Below are positions 44,050-52,626 of a stretch of DNA of 64,000 nt, in pieces. This stretch comes from Plotosus lineatus. Taxonomy: Eukaryota > Chordata > Actinopteri > Siluriformes > Plotosidae. The translations under genes were made by a program, and so were the position numbers. How positions within the stretch are numbered: the stretch's first letter is position 1; each line of letters starts with the position of its first letter. The DNA is taken from positions 49,999,496-50,063,495 of the forward strand of contig CM045732.1 in the NCBI GenBank assembly GCA_024760905.1, in the 5' to 3' direction. The notes under the pieces were generated by a model that was given only the letters and a program-made list of their open reading frames with translations, was not told where the DNA came from and made no database searches.

Positions 44050-44385
44050 TTTTCCTTTCAGCTGTTATCTTTTTCTCAGGGGTTGCCACAGCAAATCATT
44101 GCATGTTTGACTTGGCATAGGTTTTTACGTCAAATGTTCTTCCTGACACAACCCTTTTAGCAAGGGGCAGAAACACGCTGACAGCATTGCAGCAACTCTT
44201 GTCGAAAGTCAGCAATGGTTCTTTTACATGAATCTCACACCATACACAGTGTGAGACACGGCCGGCCTTTGATAACCCAGTTAGCTGCACTGGGGGGACA
44301 GTGACAACCTTGTGGAGAGTGGAACTCGAACCCCCAATCTTAGGATCCAGCACCCTATACCACTAGGCCACCACTGCCCTTTTTC
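44050..44385 (-). mobile_element. SINE, family A head with RTE-type tail
   Basis: - strand copy: LINE-type tail at the left (reverse of GGAAAAGC...GGTTGCCACAG region), body, and head with reversed B box GGAACTCGAACCCC near 44325. A short imperfect duplication TTTTC(C)TGAAAT flanks it (44031 and 44381). Confidence 0.8.
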
Positions 44386-44439
44386 CTGAAATTAATAAAG
44401 TAAGTAAATTAAGGAATGACATGAACTAAGAGAGGGCAG

Positions 44440-44790
44440 TACGGTGGTGTAGTAGTTAGCACGTCTACATCACAGCAAGAAGGTTCTGGGTTCGATTCCC
44501 AGCTCAGGCGTTTCTGTGTGGAGTTTGCATGTTCTCTCCGCGCTTGTGTGGGTTTCCTCCGGGTACTCCGGTTTCCTCCCACAGTCCAGAAACATGCACA
44601 GTAGGTTAACTGGCTGTTCCAAATCGCCCCTAGGGGTGAGTGTGAATGGTTGTGTGGGTGTCAGCCCTGCAATGGCCTGGAGAGCTGTCCAGGGTGTACC
44701 CTGCCCTCACCCAGAGTTGGTGAAGATGGGGCCAGCCTCCCTGCAAAACCTAATTAGGATTAAGCGGTTAAGAAAATTAATTAATAAACT
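44440..44790 (+). mobile_element. SINE, family B
   Basis: Best copy of this family here: head ACGGTGGTGTAGTAGTTAGC and GGTTCTGGGTTCGATTCCCA (B box), then TGTGTGGAGTTTGCATGTTC, CTCCGGTTTCCTCCCACAGT, and the tail TAATTAGGATTAAGCGGTTA. Confidence 0.85.
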
Positions 44791-45300
44791 AAGAGTAGTA
44801 TTTTGCAGCATGCCATGAACATAAAGCAAGCTGAGAAAAATAATTATAATGATTGTTATATAAAGTACAATATTCCACTATATAGATCTATTGTTAAGAT
44901 AAATCAGAACAATTGAAGATATCTGTAGCTGCTTTGATAATGATAACAAGCCATGGTGATCCGTACAATTCATCTTACAGTTACTGGATGATTTGATTGG
45001 TCTTTTATTTCTGCTAATATTAAGTGCAAATAATTAAAGCCTATGGAATTACTGATATTCTATGTACACACACTGTCTGTTGACACATTTCGAACAAGAA
45101 AAGTGGTTTCCTGTTTAGTACATCAAAACAGGTGGCTTTGACAAAATTAAAAAAGATCCGTTCCTCTGATATTCTGATATGATTAATCTGAACATTAATC
45201 TCGGTTAACAATCATATGACTAACAGTACATAAATGTAACAACTAAAAATAAAAAAAAAAATTTAATCCCAAAAAGACAAAATCAAATCTCACCAAGAAC
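44790..45300. other. Intergenic, nothing recognised
   Basis: AT-rich; no gene or repeat assigned. Confidence 0.4.
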
Positions 45301-45301
45301 A

Positions 45302-45334
45302 AACACACACAACACACACACACACACACACACA

Positions 45335-45393
<59 letters not shown>
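45302..45393. repeat. Compound (CA)n(CT)n(AT)n microsatellite
   Basis: Three successive dinucleotide tracts next to the left end of the Tigger-like element. Confidence 0.95.
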
Positions 45394-45397
<4 letters not shown>

Positions 45398-46124
45398 CGC
45401 TCCCCAACTTACGTTTTAATTAGGTTCCGGACGTAGTAAAAACGCAAGCTGTTACTGTATGTTCCAGTGACGTATGATGTTCATACTGTACTATACATCC
45501 ATAAATACCATTACCGTATCTCATAAAACACCCCTAAATCAATTATTATAAACATAACATTGTAAAATAATATCAACATTAATTTCAAATAAATTAAATT
45601 CAAACAAAATATCTTCAAATAGATAAATTTTAATCAAATTTACTCACCAAATAACAAATACAGTATCAAATATAACCTTTAACATTCTCTATGATGTGAT
45701 CTTTCTGCTTGTAAATGGTTCCAATGGTCGATGGAGCCATTTGGAAGAAATGTGCAACATTCACGTGTTTTTCACCAGCATCAATTTTTTTGATAATAGC
45801 CATCTTCGTTTCCAACAAGATGGCTTGCCGCTTTTTCTGATTACCACTATCACTAGTAGGCTTACGCTTCTGACCAACCATATTTGCTTAGGGTTACAAA
45901 AGTCCGCAAAACACAAAGATCACAGAGATGACATCTTAACACAATGGTAACACGCAGTGAACTGGAAAGGAGGGGCACGTTCAGTCTGTCGTTTGTAAAC
46001 AATGGATGCAGAGTCATTACGTCACGTCTCTGAGAGCACGCTAAACTCAAAATTTGACATAATTTTTTTTTTAACGTAAAATCGAAAAATACGTAAGACG
46101 AATTAACGTAAGTCGGGGAGTGTC
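45394..46124 (-). mobile_element. Tigger (pogo) transposon, deleted, with transposase N-terminus
   Basis: Left end CAGACGCTCCCCAACTTACG and reversed right end near 46124 (GGACACTCCCCGACTTACG) are terminal inverted repeats. On the - strand 45666-45881 encodes 71 aa beginning MVGQKRKPTSDSGNQKKRQA, followed by KMAIIKKIDAGEKHVNVAHF. This is the CENP-B-type helix-turn-helix start of Tigger transposases. The DDE domain is missing, so the element is non-autonomous. Confidence 0.85.
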
Positions 46125-46129
46125 CAGCC

Positions 46130-46690
46130 ATGATATTAACACCACCTGACTTGTCTACACCTCATACACCGTAAGCTGCAATGAACTGTGTTCTGACACC
46201 TTTTTATCACAACCAGCATTACTTATTTAAACAGATTTTGTGACAGTAGTTGTTTGTGGGATCAGACCAGACCACGCAAGTCTTCTCTTCCTCGTGAGCC
46301 TTAGACAGCCATGACCACCCATGTCCTTCCTTGGACCAGCTTTGATAGATAATTTCCACCATATACCAGGAACTTCCCACAAGACTTGCCCTCCTGGAGA
46401 TGAATAGACCCTTTCATATACCCAAGCATGTCATGGCTTTCCATGACTTACTGATGATGAGTGTCAGGAGCGAAAGCTCATGCGTCTGGTCTGATCTCAC
46501 AGAAGAGCTACTGAAGCACAAACTGAAAAAAGTCTTAACACTAGCAATAATAGAAAGGTTTCAGAACACACCGTGCATTGCAGATTACTGCATATGAGGC
46601 TCCATAGCTACAAATCATCAGGTTGTGTTAATTTTATGGCTGATTTGTTTATTTGCACATCACAGTTTGATCAAATAGGGATATTACACC
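46130..46690. other. Interval between Tigger element and GPR132
   Basis: About 46140-46460 looks like a dispersed fish repeat (CACCTGACTTGTCTACACCT start) but I cannot name it. TTTATT at 46648-46653 is a possible - strand AATAAA for GPR132; another lies at 46695-46700, only a few bases after the stop codon. Confidence 0.35.
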
Positions 46691-46707
46691 TGGGTTTATT
46701 CTACACA

Positions 46708-47778
46708 TCAATGGATCACCGAACTGTCCTGTGATCTCTTATATGATCTTGACTCAGGACAGTTTCTGTTCTCAGCTGCCTGTGATGACATGGCTGATGT
46801 CGTCTCATATCTAGATAAAAAACGACCAATACACAGGCAGCATATGCTTTCACAGATCTCCCTGCGCATGTTGTCACTGGCCAGTACATACAGAATTGGG
46901 TTCATTGCACTGTTTAGTGTGGACAGTCCTAGGGAAATGCTGTAGGGTAAGTAAAGTGTTGTTTCCATGGTACACTGGCTGTCTGAGAAATGGAAACTAA
47001 TGGCCCTTAGCAAAAGAATAATGTGATAAGGGGCAAAGCAGATCAGGAAGAACAGGATTACTGCCAAAACAAGGAAGATGACTTTAAACTTTTGCTCTGA
47101 ACTCAAGCTATCACTATCCCAGACAACAGAGAAAATGCCTCGGTTGGTGACCATCAGAATGCACAGTGGAATGAAGAACCCAACAATAAAGCGGGCGTAA
47201 TTGAAAGCAGTCAGGGTGGCTGTCTTTTGTCCAGGTTCAAAGCATCGCTTCTCCATTTCACCATCTGTTTCTCCCTCAGCCATGGTAAACACCGGCATGT
47301 GGACAAGTGCCACTATGACTACAATCACTGTAATGACTACTGCAGCCAATTTCCTTTGCCTCAGACCTCGAGATTTCAGCGAATGCACTACAGCAATGTA
47401 ACGGTCCACAGACACACAGCACAAGAGGAAGATGCTGACATACATGTTGTTAAAGAAGATGTAGCCTGTTATTTTACAAGCCAGAGAGCCAAAGTACCAG
47501 TGATGATTATGCTGTATGTAAATTGCCCATGCTGGTAGAGTACTTAAGTACATCAAATCACACACAGACAGACTCAGCAAGTAGAGACCCAACACATTCT
47601 TCCTTCGCACTGCGAGGAATGTGAGATACATGGTGATAAGATTAGCAGGTACTCCCACAGTGAAGACAACGCCATAAAGAACCAAAAGTGGAAGTCGGTC
47701 ATTTTCATACAGAAGGCTGCAGTTGAGTGATGAATTCAGTGTGTTGGATATGGATATGGTTCCATTAGATGATCCCAT
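46708..47778 (-). CDS. gpr132: GPR132 (G2A), class A G-protein-coupled receptor
   Basis: Intact single-exon 356-aa receptor at the plasma membrane. GPR132 belongs to the GPR4/GPR65/GPR68 proton- and lipid-sensing group. Three N-glycosylation sequons lie in the N-terminus (N5, N15, N19). Seven hydrophobic segments start near residues 31, 64, 101, 142, 193, 232 and 275. Conserved features: D74 in TM2, C101 and C179 (extracellular disulfide), DRY at 125-127, FAPY at 248-251, NPILY at 293-297, and a Cys cluster at 313-316 for palmitoylation. Blocks such as LPAWAIY, NMYVSIFLLCC and NYARFIVGFFIPL closely follow human GPR132, which has DRF and DPIIY instead of DRY and NPILY. ATG 47778 has A at -3 and G at +4. 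A non-coding upstream exon is likely but not visible. Confidence 0.9.
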   Translation of the reverse strand: MGSSNGTISISNTLNSSLNCSLLYENDRLPLLVLYGVVFTVGVPANLITMYLTFLAVRRKNVLGLYLLSLSVCDLMYLSTLPAWAIYIQHNHHWYFGSLACKITGYIFFNNMYVSIFLLCCVSVDRYIAVVHSLKSRGLRQRKLAAVVITVIVVIVALVHMPVFTMAEGETDGEMEKRCFEPGQKTATLTAFNYARFIVGFFIPLCILMVTNRGIFSVVWDSDSLSSEQKFKVIFLVLAVILFFLICFAPYHIILLLRAISFHFSDSQCTMETTLYLPYSISLGLSTLNSAMNPILYVLASDNMRREICESICCLCIGRFLSRYETTSAMSSQAAENRNCPESRSYKRSQDSSVIH

Positions 47779-47959
47779 GGTCTCTAAATACAGAAATATT
47801 GGCTATAGAAAGACAGGAGTTGGATCAGTATTCTCAATAATGAAAGGTACGGTTAAAAATGTATGCACTAAAGCAGTATTTTTAATGAATGAATGAATGA
47901 ATTAGTTAATTTATTTATTTATTCCCCCATTTTCTGCCTAATTTAGTAGTATTGAATTC

Positions 47960-48085
47960 CCATGTGTCTGCAATGGCCTGGCAAGCTGTCCAGGGTGTAC
48001 TCTCCCGGAGTTGGCTGAGAATGTGCGCCAACCCCCCTGCGACCCGAATTAGGATTAAAGCGTTCAGAAAATGAATGAATGGATG
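47960..48085 (+). mobile_element. SINE 3' fragment
   Basis: GCAATGGCCTGGCAAGCTGT, CAGGGTGTACTCTC and the ATTAGGATTAAAGCGTTCAG tail, upstream of GPR132. Confidence 0.75.
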
Positions 48086-48355
48086 AATTCCCACCTATCA
48101 GGTATTGCCTTCCCTATCACACAACCACCATCGACCAAGGAGGGGCAAAAGCATGCACACGCCCCCTCTGCAATGTGCACTGTTCGCCACCCGCCTCTTT
48201 TCGAACTGTGGCGCATGCGTATTTGGGGGTGATCTTATACACTCAGAGTGAAAGCACTATCCACCTCTTCAGACGAATGAGCTACCAGACGCCCATGATT
48301 GGCTAGTGATTACTGTGAGTGACAGGGAAGTCCCTCCCTCAAACATAGTCTTTTC
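48085..48355 (-). mobile_element. SINE-like repeat, family D, inverted copy
   Basis: Reverse complement of the repeat at 22885-23215: CCACCCGCCTCTTTTCGAA, GGTATTGCCTTCCCTATCAC and TGATTGGCTAGTGATTACTG. Confidence 0.6.
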
Positions 48356-48378
48356 TGTCAAAGTCAGATTTTTTTAGA

Positions 48379-48401
48379 TATATATATATATATATATATA
48401 C

Positions 48402-48461
<60 letters not shown>
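48379..48461. repeat. (TA)n microsatellite
   Basis: About 40 TA units with one interruption (ACATTTA). Confidence 0.95.
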
Positions 48462-48465
<4 letters not shown>

Positions 48466-49129
48466 GATTTGATTTTTAAATAACATTGTAGTGTTGGAAA
48501 TAGAGACACTTAGTACATTTTCTCCGTATTACAAATGTATCTGAAAGTACAAGCTCAACTTGAATGAGGTTTTCTTCACAGTTTATCTATTTTTAAGTTC
48601 ACTTGTGCTTTAAGAGACCTAATGCCTTAATATGGTAAATTATAAAACATCGAGCATACATGGTTTTGTTTAATAATCTTGGATTGTCCACAAAATGAAA
48701 TGATGTCAATCAAATGAATTTCAAACTAAAAGAAAACCTTCTTTTCACCTACATTCAGTTGTACAGTTTTTTTTACAAAATGTGAATGGTCTATTTCTGT
48801 TTTTCTGCATCCAGTCCTAATATGATTTATAATAATTGTAATACTTACATACATAGAACGAGCAGATAGATGTAGAGATGCATACGCTGAACAAAAAGAG
48901 AACTGTTGCTTTTAAACCACAGATCCGGAAAGTAAAATACTTCACTTGCTTCCTTTTTTTTTTTTTTTTTGAGGTAATGACTAATTGTTGCACTGACTGC
49001 ACTAAATAATATAATATAATAAACTGTGGGGGGTTCTTGGATTGCAAGCATTCACCTCTGCTTTGGTGATATTTTCTGTAGTACATACAGTACCTTATAA
49101 TTTGGACAATTCCTTGGCAACAGTCCAAG
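48462..49129. other. Intergenic, nothing recognised
   Basis: AT-rich with a T17 tract near 48955-48971. No gene is supported. The last bases (49113-49129) are the left target duplication of the following LINE. Confidence 0.4.
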
Positions 49130-49993
49130 TCCATTTTTCATTTTGCTATGGTGATGGACAGGCTGATAGACAAGGTTAGACAAGAATCTCCATGGACTGT
49201 GATGTTTTCAGATAACATTGTGATCTGTAGTGAGAGCAGAGAACAAGTGCAGGAAAATCTAGAGAGGTGGAGGTATGCCCTGGAAAGGAGAGGAATGAAG
49301 GTTAGCCTCAGTGAGACAGAATACGTGTGTATGAATGAGATGGACCCAAGAGGAACGGTGAGGTTACAGGGGGCAGAGATAAGGAAGGTGGAGGATTTTA
49401 AGTACTTAGGCTCAACAATCTAGAGCAATGGAGAGTGTGGAAAAGAAGTGAAGAAGCGCGTGCAGGCAGGTTGGAAAGGTTGGAGAAAAGTATCCTGTGT
49501 GATGTGTGATAGGAGAGTATCGGCAAAAATGAAAGGAAAAGTGTACAAGATGGTGATGAGGCCAACGATGTTGTATGGGTTAGAAACAGTGGCACTGAGG
49601 AAAAGACAGGAGTCAGAGTTGGAGGTAGCAGAGATGAAAATGTTGAGGTTCTCTTTGGGAGTAACGAGGATGGATAGGATCAGGAATGAGTACATCAGAG
49701 GGACAGCACATGTAAGACGTTTTGGAGACAAAGTCGGAGAAGTGAGATTGAGATGGTTTGAACATGTACAGAGGAGGGATAGTGAGTATATTGGTAGTAG
49801 GATGCTGAGGTTGGAACTACCAGGCAGAAGGCTGAGAGGAAGACCAAAGAGAAGATTCATGGATGTAGTGAAGGAGAAAATTAAGGTAGTTGGTATAAGA
49901 GAAGGTGAAAGATGCAGAGGACAGGGTGAGATGGAGGCAGATGATTCGCTGTGGCGACCCTTGAAGGGAAAAGCCGAAAGGAAAAGACGAAGA
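49130..49993 (+). mobile_element. 5'-truncated RTE-like LINE with 17-bp target duplication
   Basis: Carries the end of a reverse transcriptase: VMFSDNIVICSESREQVQEN (normally an FADD box, here FSDN), FKYLGSTI, an in-frame TAG at 49421, then RVQAGWKGWRKVS, MLYGLETVALRKRQESELEV, FSLGVTRMDRIRNEYIRGTA and GRPKRRFMDVVKEKIKVVG in the following stretch. Ends in AAAGCCGAAAGGAAAAGACG. Flanked by CTTGG-C/A-AACAGTCCAAG at 49113-49129 and 49994-50010 (16 of 17 match). Inactive. Confidence 0.85.
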
Positions 49994-50010
49994 CTTGGAA
50001 ACAGTCCAAG

Positions 50011-50205
50011 CTGCAGCACGTTTGGCCTGTTGACCCTTCAGCTGCCTCAGGAGTCCCATATTGAAAAAAGGACATGATAGGCCTCCTTCTCTAGCTGGAT
50101 GGCCCCCCTCACTGTAGGTGTCCCCCAACTGGTTCGGGGGTTTCCTCACAACAGGTACCAATGATCTTCCAGCCACAGCTCTGGGCTGCTGCCTCAATGA
50201 TAATA
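50011..50205 (-). mobile_element. LINE fragment interrupted by the RTE-like insertion
   Basis: The stretch CCCCCCTCACTGTAGGTGTC, then CCAGCCACAGCTCTGGGCTG and CTGCCTCAATGATAA resembles 28325-28390 inside the larger dead LINE. It probably represents the same family. Confidence 0.5.
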
Positions 50206-50235
50206 ATAATAATAATAATAATTGTACATTTCACA

Positions 50236-50238
50236 TAC

Positions 50239-50282
<44 letters not shown>
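50236..50282. repeat. (CA)n microsatellite
   Basis: About 23 CA units, next to a GGATCCCCCACTTTC sequence like a pogo-type end. Confidence 0.95.
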
Positions 50283-50287
<5 letters not shown>

Positions 50288-50299
50288 AGGATCCCCCAC

Positions 50300-51070
50300 T
50301 TTCTGCGATTAATTGGGACCGAGACCCCCCCGTGCCATTTATTTATAAATGCTGATAATAACAATTAAACTTTCAAAAATAATGCATAACATGTAAATAA
50401 AATATAAATAGACACACATACAGACACGTGCACACACAGATACATGTGCACACACTCAGATGCGCACCTCACATAAAAATATAAGTATTTTTGATGGGAG
50501 GTTTAGGTTGTTTTTTTGTTTGGATTTTTTGCAGAATTGGCCTTGTTTTTGGGGCATTTTCCTTAACTCTTCCCCTATTCTTCTATGAATTTCCCATTCA
50601 GATACAGGGTGGAGCTGCGCGATGAGGAGGTGCTTTGCTGTGTCACTCAGTGGATTGTGTCTCTCACAAACTGCGCTGGTATGCAATGCCAATAAGGGTA
50701 TTGCTGTCCTGTATACAGTATTGCATATGTGTTCAAACACTCATATTATATGCTGTCTTTTCTTAATCTGGACAATGTATAAAATGTATTTCTGTAACGT
50801 GTCTAGGCTCAACATTAATCATAAAACCCAGTAAAAAAAGGTTATTCTGTGAGGCGAACAGCACCCCTGACTCACAGTAGAGGGCGCCTGTGAGCCCACA
50901 AATTTCTACACAACCTACAATCTTTGTATGTAGTTGATATTTCCTTTATAATCCGCCTCATCAACATAGAACATTACATTTCCAAGTTGAGAAAATTCAC
51001 AAATCTGAACTTTCATTCAAAACAAGAGGTAATTACTGTTATATATTTACATTTTGCACTATACGTATTT
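50300..51070. other. Intergenic, nothing recognised
   Basis: The beginning may be the remains of a pogo-like element (see 50285-50330). No gene is supported. Confidence 0.35.
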
Positions 51071-51075
51071 ACATT

Positions 51076-51640
51076 CTACTGTTCTATTCCCAGCTCGGGC
51101 ATTTCTGTGTGGCGTTTGTATGTTCTCCCTGTGCTTGCATAGGTGTCCTCCGGGTACTCCGGTTTACTCCCATTCATTCATACATTTTCTGAACCGCTTC
51201 ATCGTAATTAGGGTCACGGGGAGGCTGGCATCCATTTCAGCTGACTCTGGGAAAGGGAAGAGTACACCCTGGATGGCTTGCCAGGCAATCGCAGGGCAGA
51301 AACACGCTGATGGCTGTGCAGCCTACTCTACAAAAGTCAGCAGTGGTTCTTTTACATGCCTCTCACAATAGACAATGAGAGACATGGACGGCCTTTGATA
51401 ACCCAGTTAGCTGCACTGGAGGCGGTTTACTCCCACAGTCCAAAAACATGCACAGTTGGTTAATTGCTGTTCCAAATCACTCATATGAGTGTGAGTATGA
51501 ATGTGTGAGTATTGGCCCTGTGATGGTCTGGTGAGCTGTCCAGGGTGTACCCCGCCCTCACCCAGAGTTGGTTGAGATGGGCGCCAGCGTACCCTTGACC
51601 CTTATTAGGATTAAGTGTTTCGGAAAGTGAATTGGTTAGA
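51076..51640 (+). mobile_element. SINE, family B, split by another SINE
   Basis: Head-proximal part at 51076-51172 (TTCTGTGTGGCGTTTGTATG, CTCCGGTTTACTCCC) and 3' part at 51424-51640 (CCCACAGTCCAAAAACATGC to the TTAGGATTAAGTG tail). Confidence 0.85.
51173..51423 (-). mobile_element. SINE, family A, headless, nested in family B with 12-bp duplication
   Basis: Inserted in reverse with GGTTTACTCCCA duplicated at 51161-51172 and 51424-51435. Stops in the TTAGCTGCACTGG region, so the tRNA head was never copied (5' truncation). Confidence 0.9.
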
Positions 51641-51999
51641 ATGGAGATCTCCAGTAACAAGGTGGGTGTTGGAGACCACTGATCTTGGGCAACAACTAAT
51701 AAACCAAATGTCTTAAAGGTGAAAGGCCATTATCAGGTCATATGTCAGCTGACACAGTAGCAATGTAACAATAGGAAACTTTTGGAGATGTCACAAATAA
51801 CAATGTGACATTATAAATAATTGCTTGTCTTGCCTGTATCATTGGTTTCAACTTAAAAATATCTAGAAACCTCATTTGAAAGAGAACCTTGATTCTATCT
51901 TCGAAAGGTTGAACTAGACTTCTCGTGATTTGATCCATCCGATCAGCGCAATGCTTACTTTTTTCTCTCCATTTGGTGACCTGGAGAAAATGTCCAATT

Positions 52000-52321
52000 T
52001 TCATGTTTGTCTCTTCCCTGCGTCATTATGCGACGCATTTTAAACAATTGTGTGGGGCCCGAGGCAATGACATTGGCTCGAGGGCTCAGTGTGAGTGAAA
52101 ACTGGGAGGAGACTGTTTCCCATTGACGCGAGAAACAGGAACGCTCTCAACAGCCGCTGTATGCACACGGAGCGTTTTGAATTAGACACTTCCGGTTCCA
52201 GTAATTTCTACGGGAAACAAAACCTGAGGCTCGTGTGAAGAGTGTTCCAGAAGTCTCTTACTTGCCTGTACTGTCACGCGTCTCTTCACACTTATAAATT
52301 GTCCTGTTCTTTTGAGGAGAC
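52000..52321 (+). promoter_or_regulatory. AHSA1 promoter / 5' UTR with ETS and heat-shock motifs
   Basis: GC-richer than its surroundings. ACTTCCGG at 52188-52195 is a consensus ETS/GABP site typical of housekeeping promoters. GTTCCAGAAG at 52244-52253 is a two-unit heat-shock element (nTTCnnGAAn), about 70 bp before the ATG. Motif matches only; a role is inferred from AHSA1 being heat-inducible in other vertebrates. Confidence 0.5.
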
Positions 52322-52580
52322 ATGGCGAAGTGGGGAGAAGGGGACCCTCGGTGGATCGTCGAAGAAAGAGCGGATGCTACAAATGTCAATAATTGGCACT
52401 GGTAAGATCGAAAAAGGACGCCGGACCGGCGTGTGGCTGCTGAGAGCCATCTTTGCTAACCATGGTGTCACAGCTTGTAGCATCACCGGCGCTGCTACAG
52501 TATATGTTTGTAGCAACGTGGAACAAATGAATTGTGAGGTTCTTATTATTATAAATACTTCATATCTGTTGGACCTTGGG

Positions 52581-52626
<46 letters not shown>

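Noticed and set aside
47227..47538. + strand frames opposite GPR132
   Set aside because: Shadow frames of the intact receptor.
49420..50019. 199-codon - strand frame
   Set aside because: Antisense shadow of the RTE-like LINE protein.
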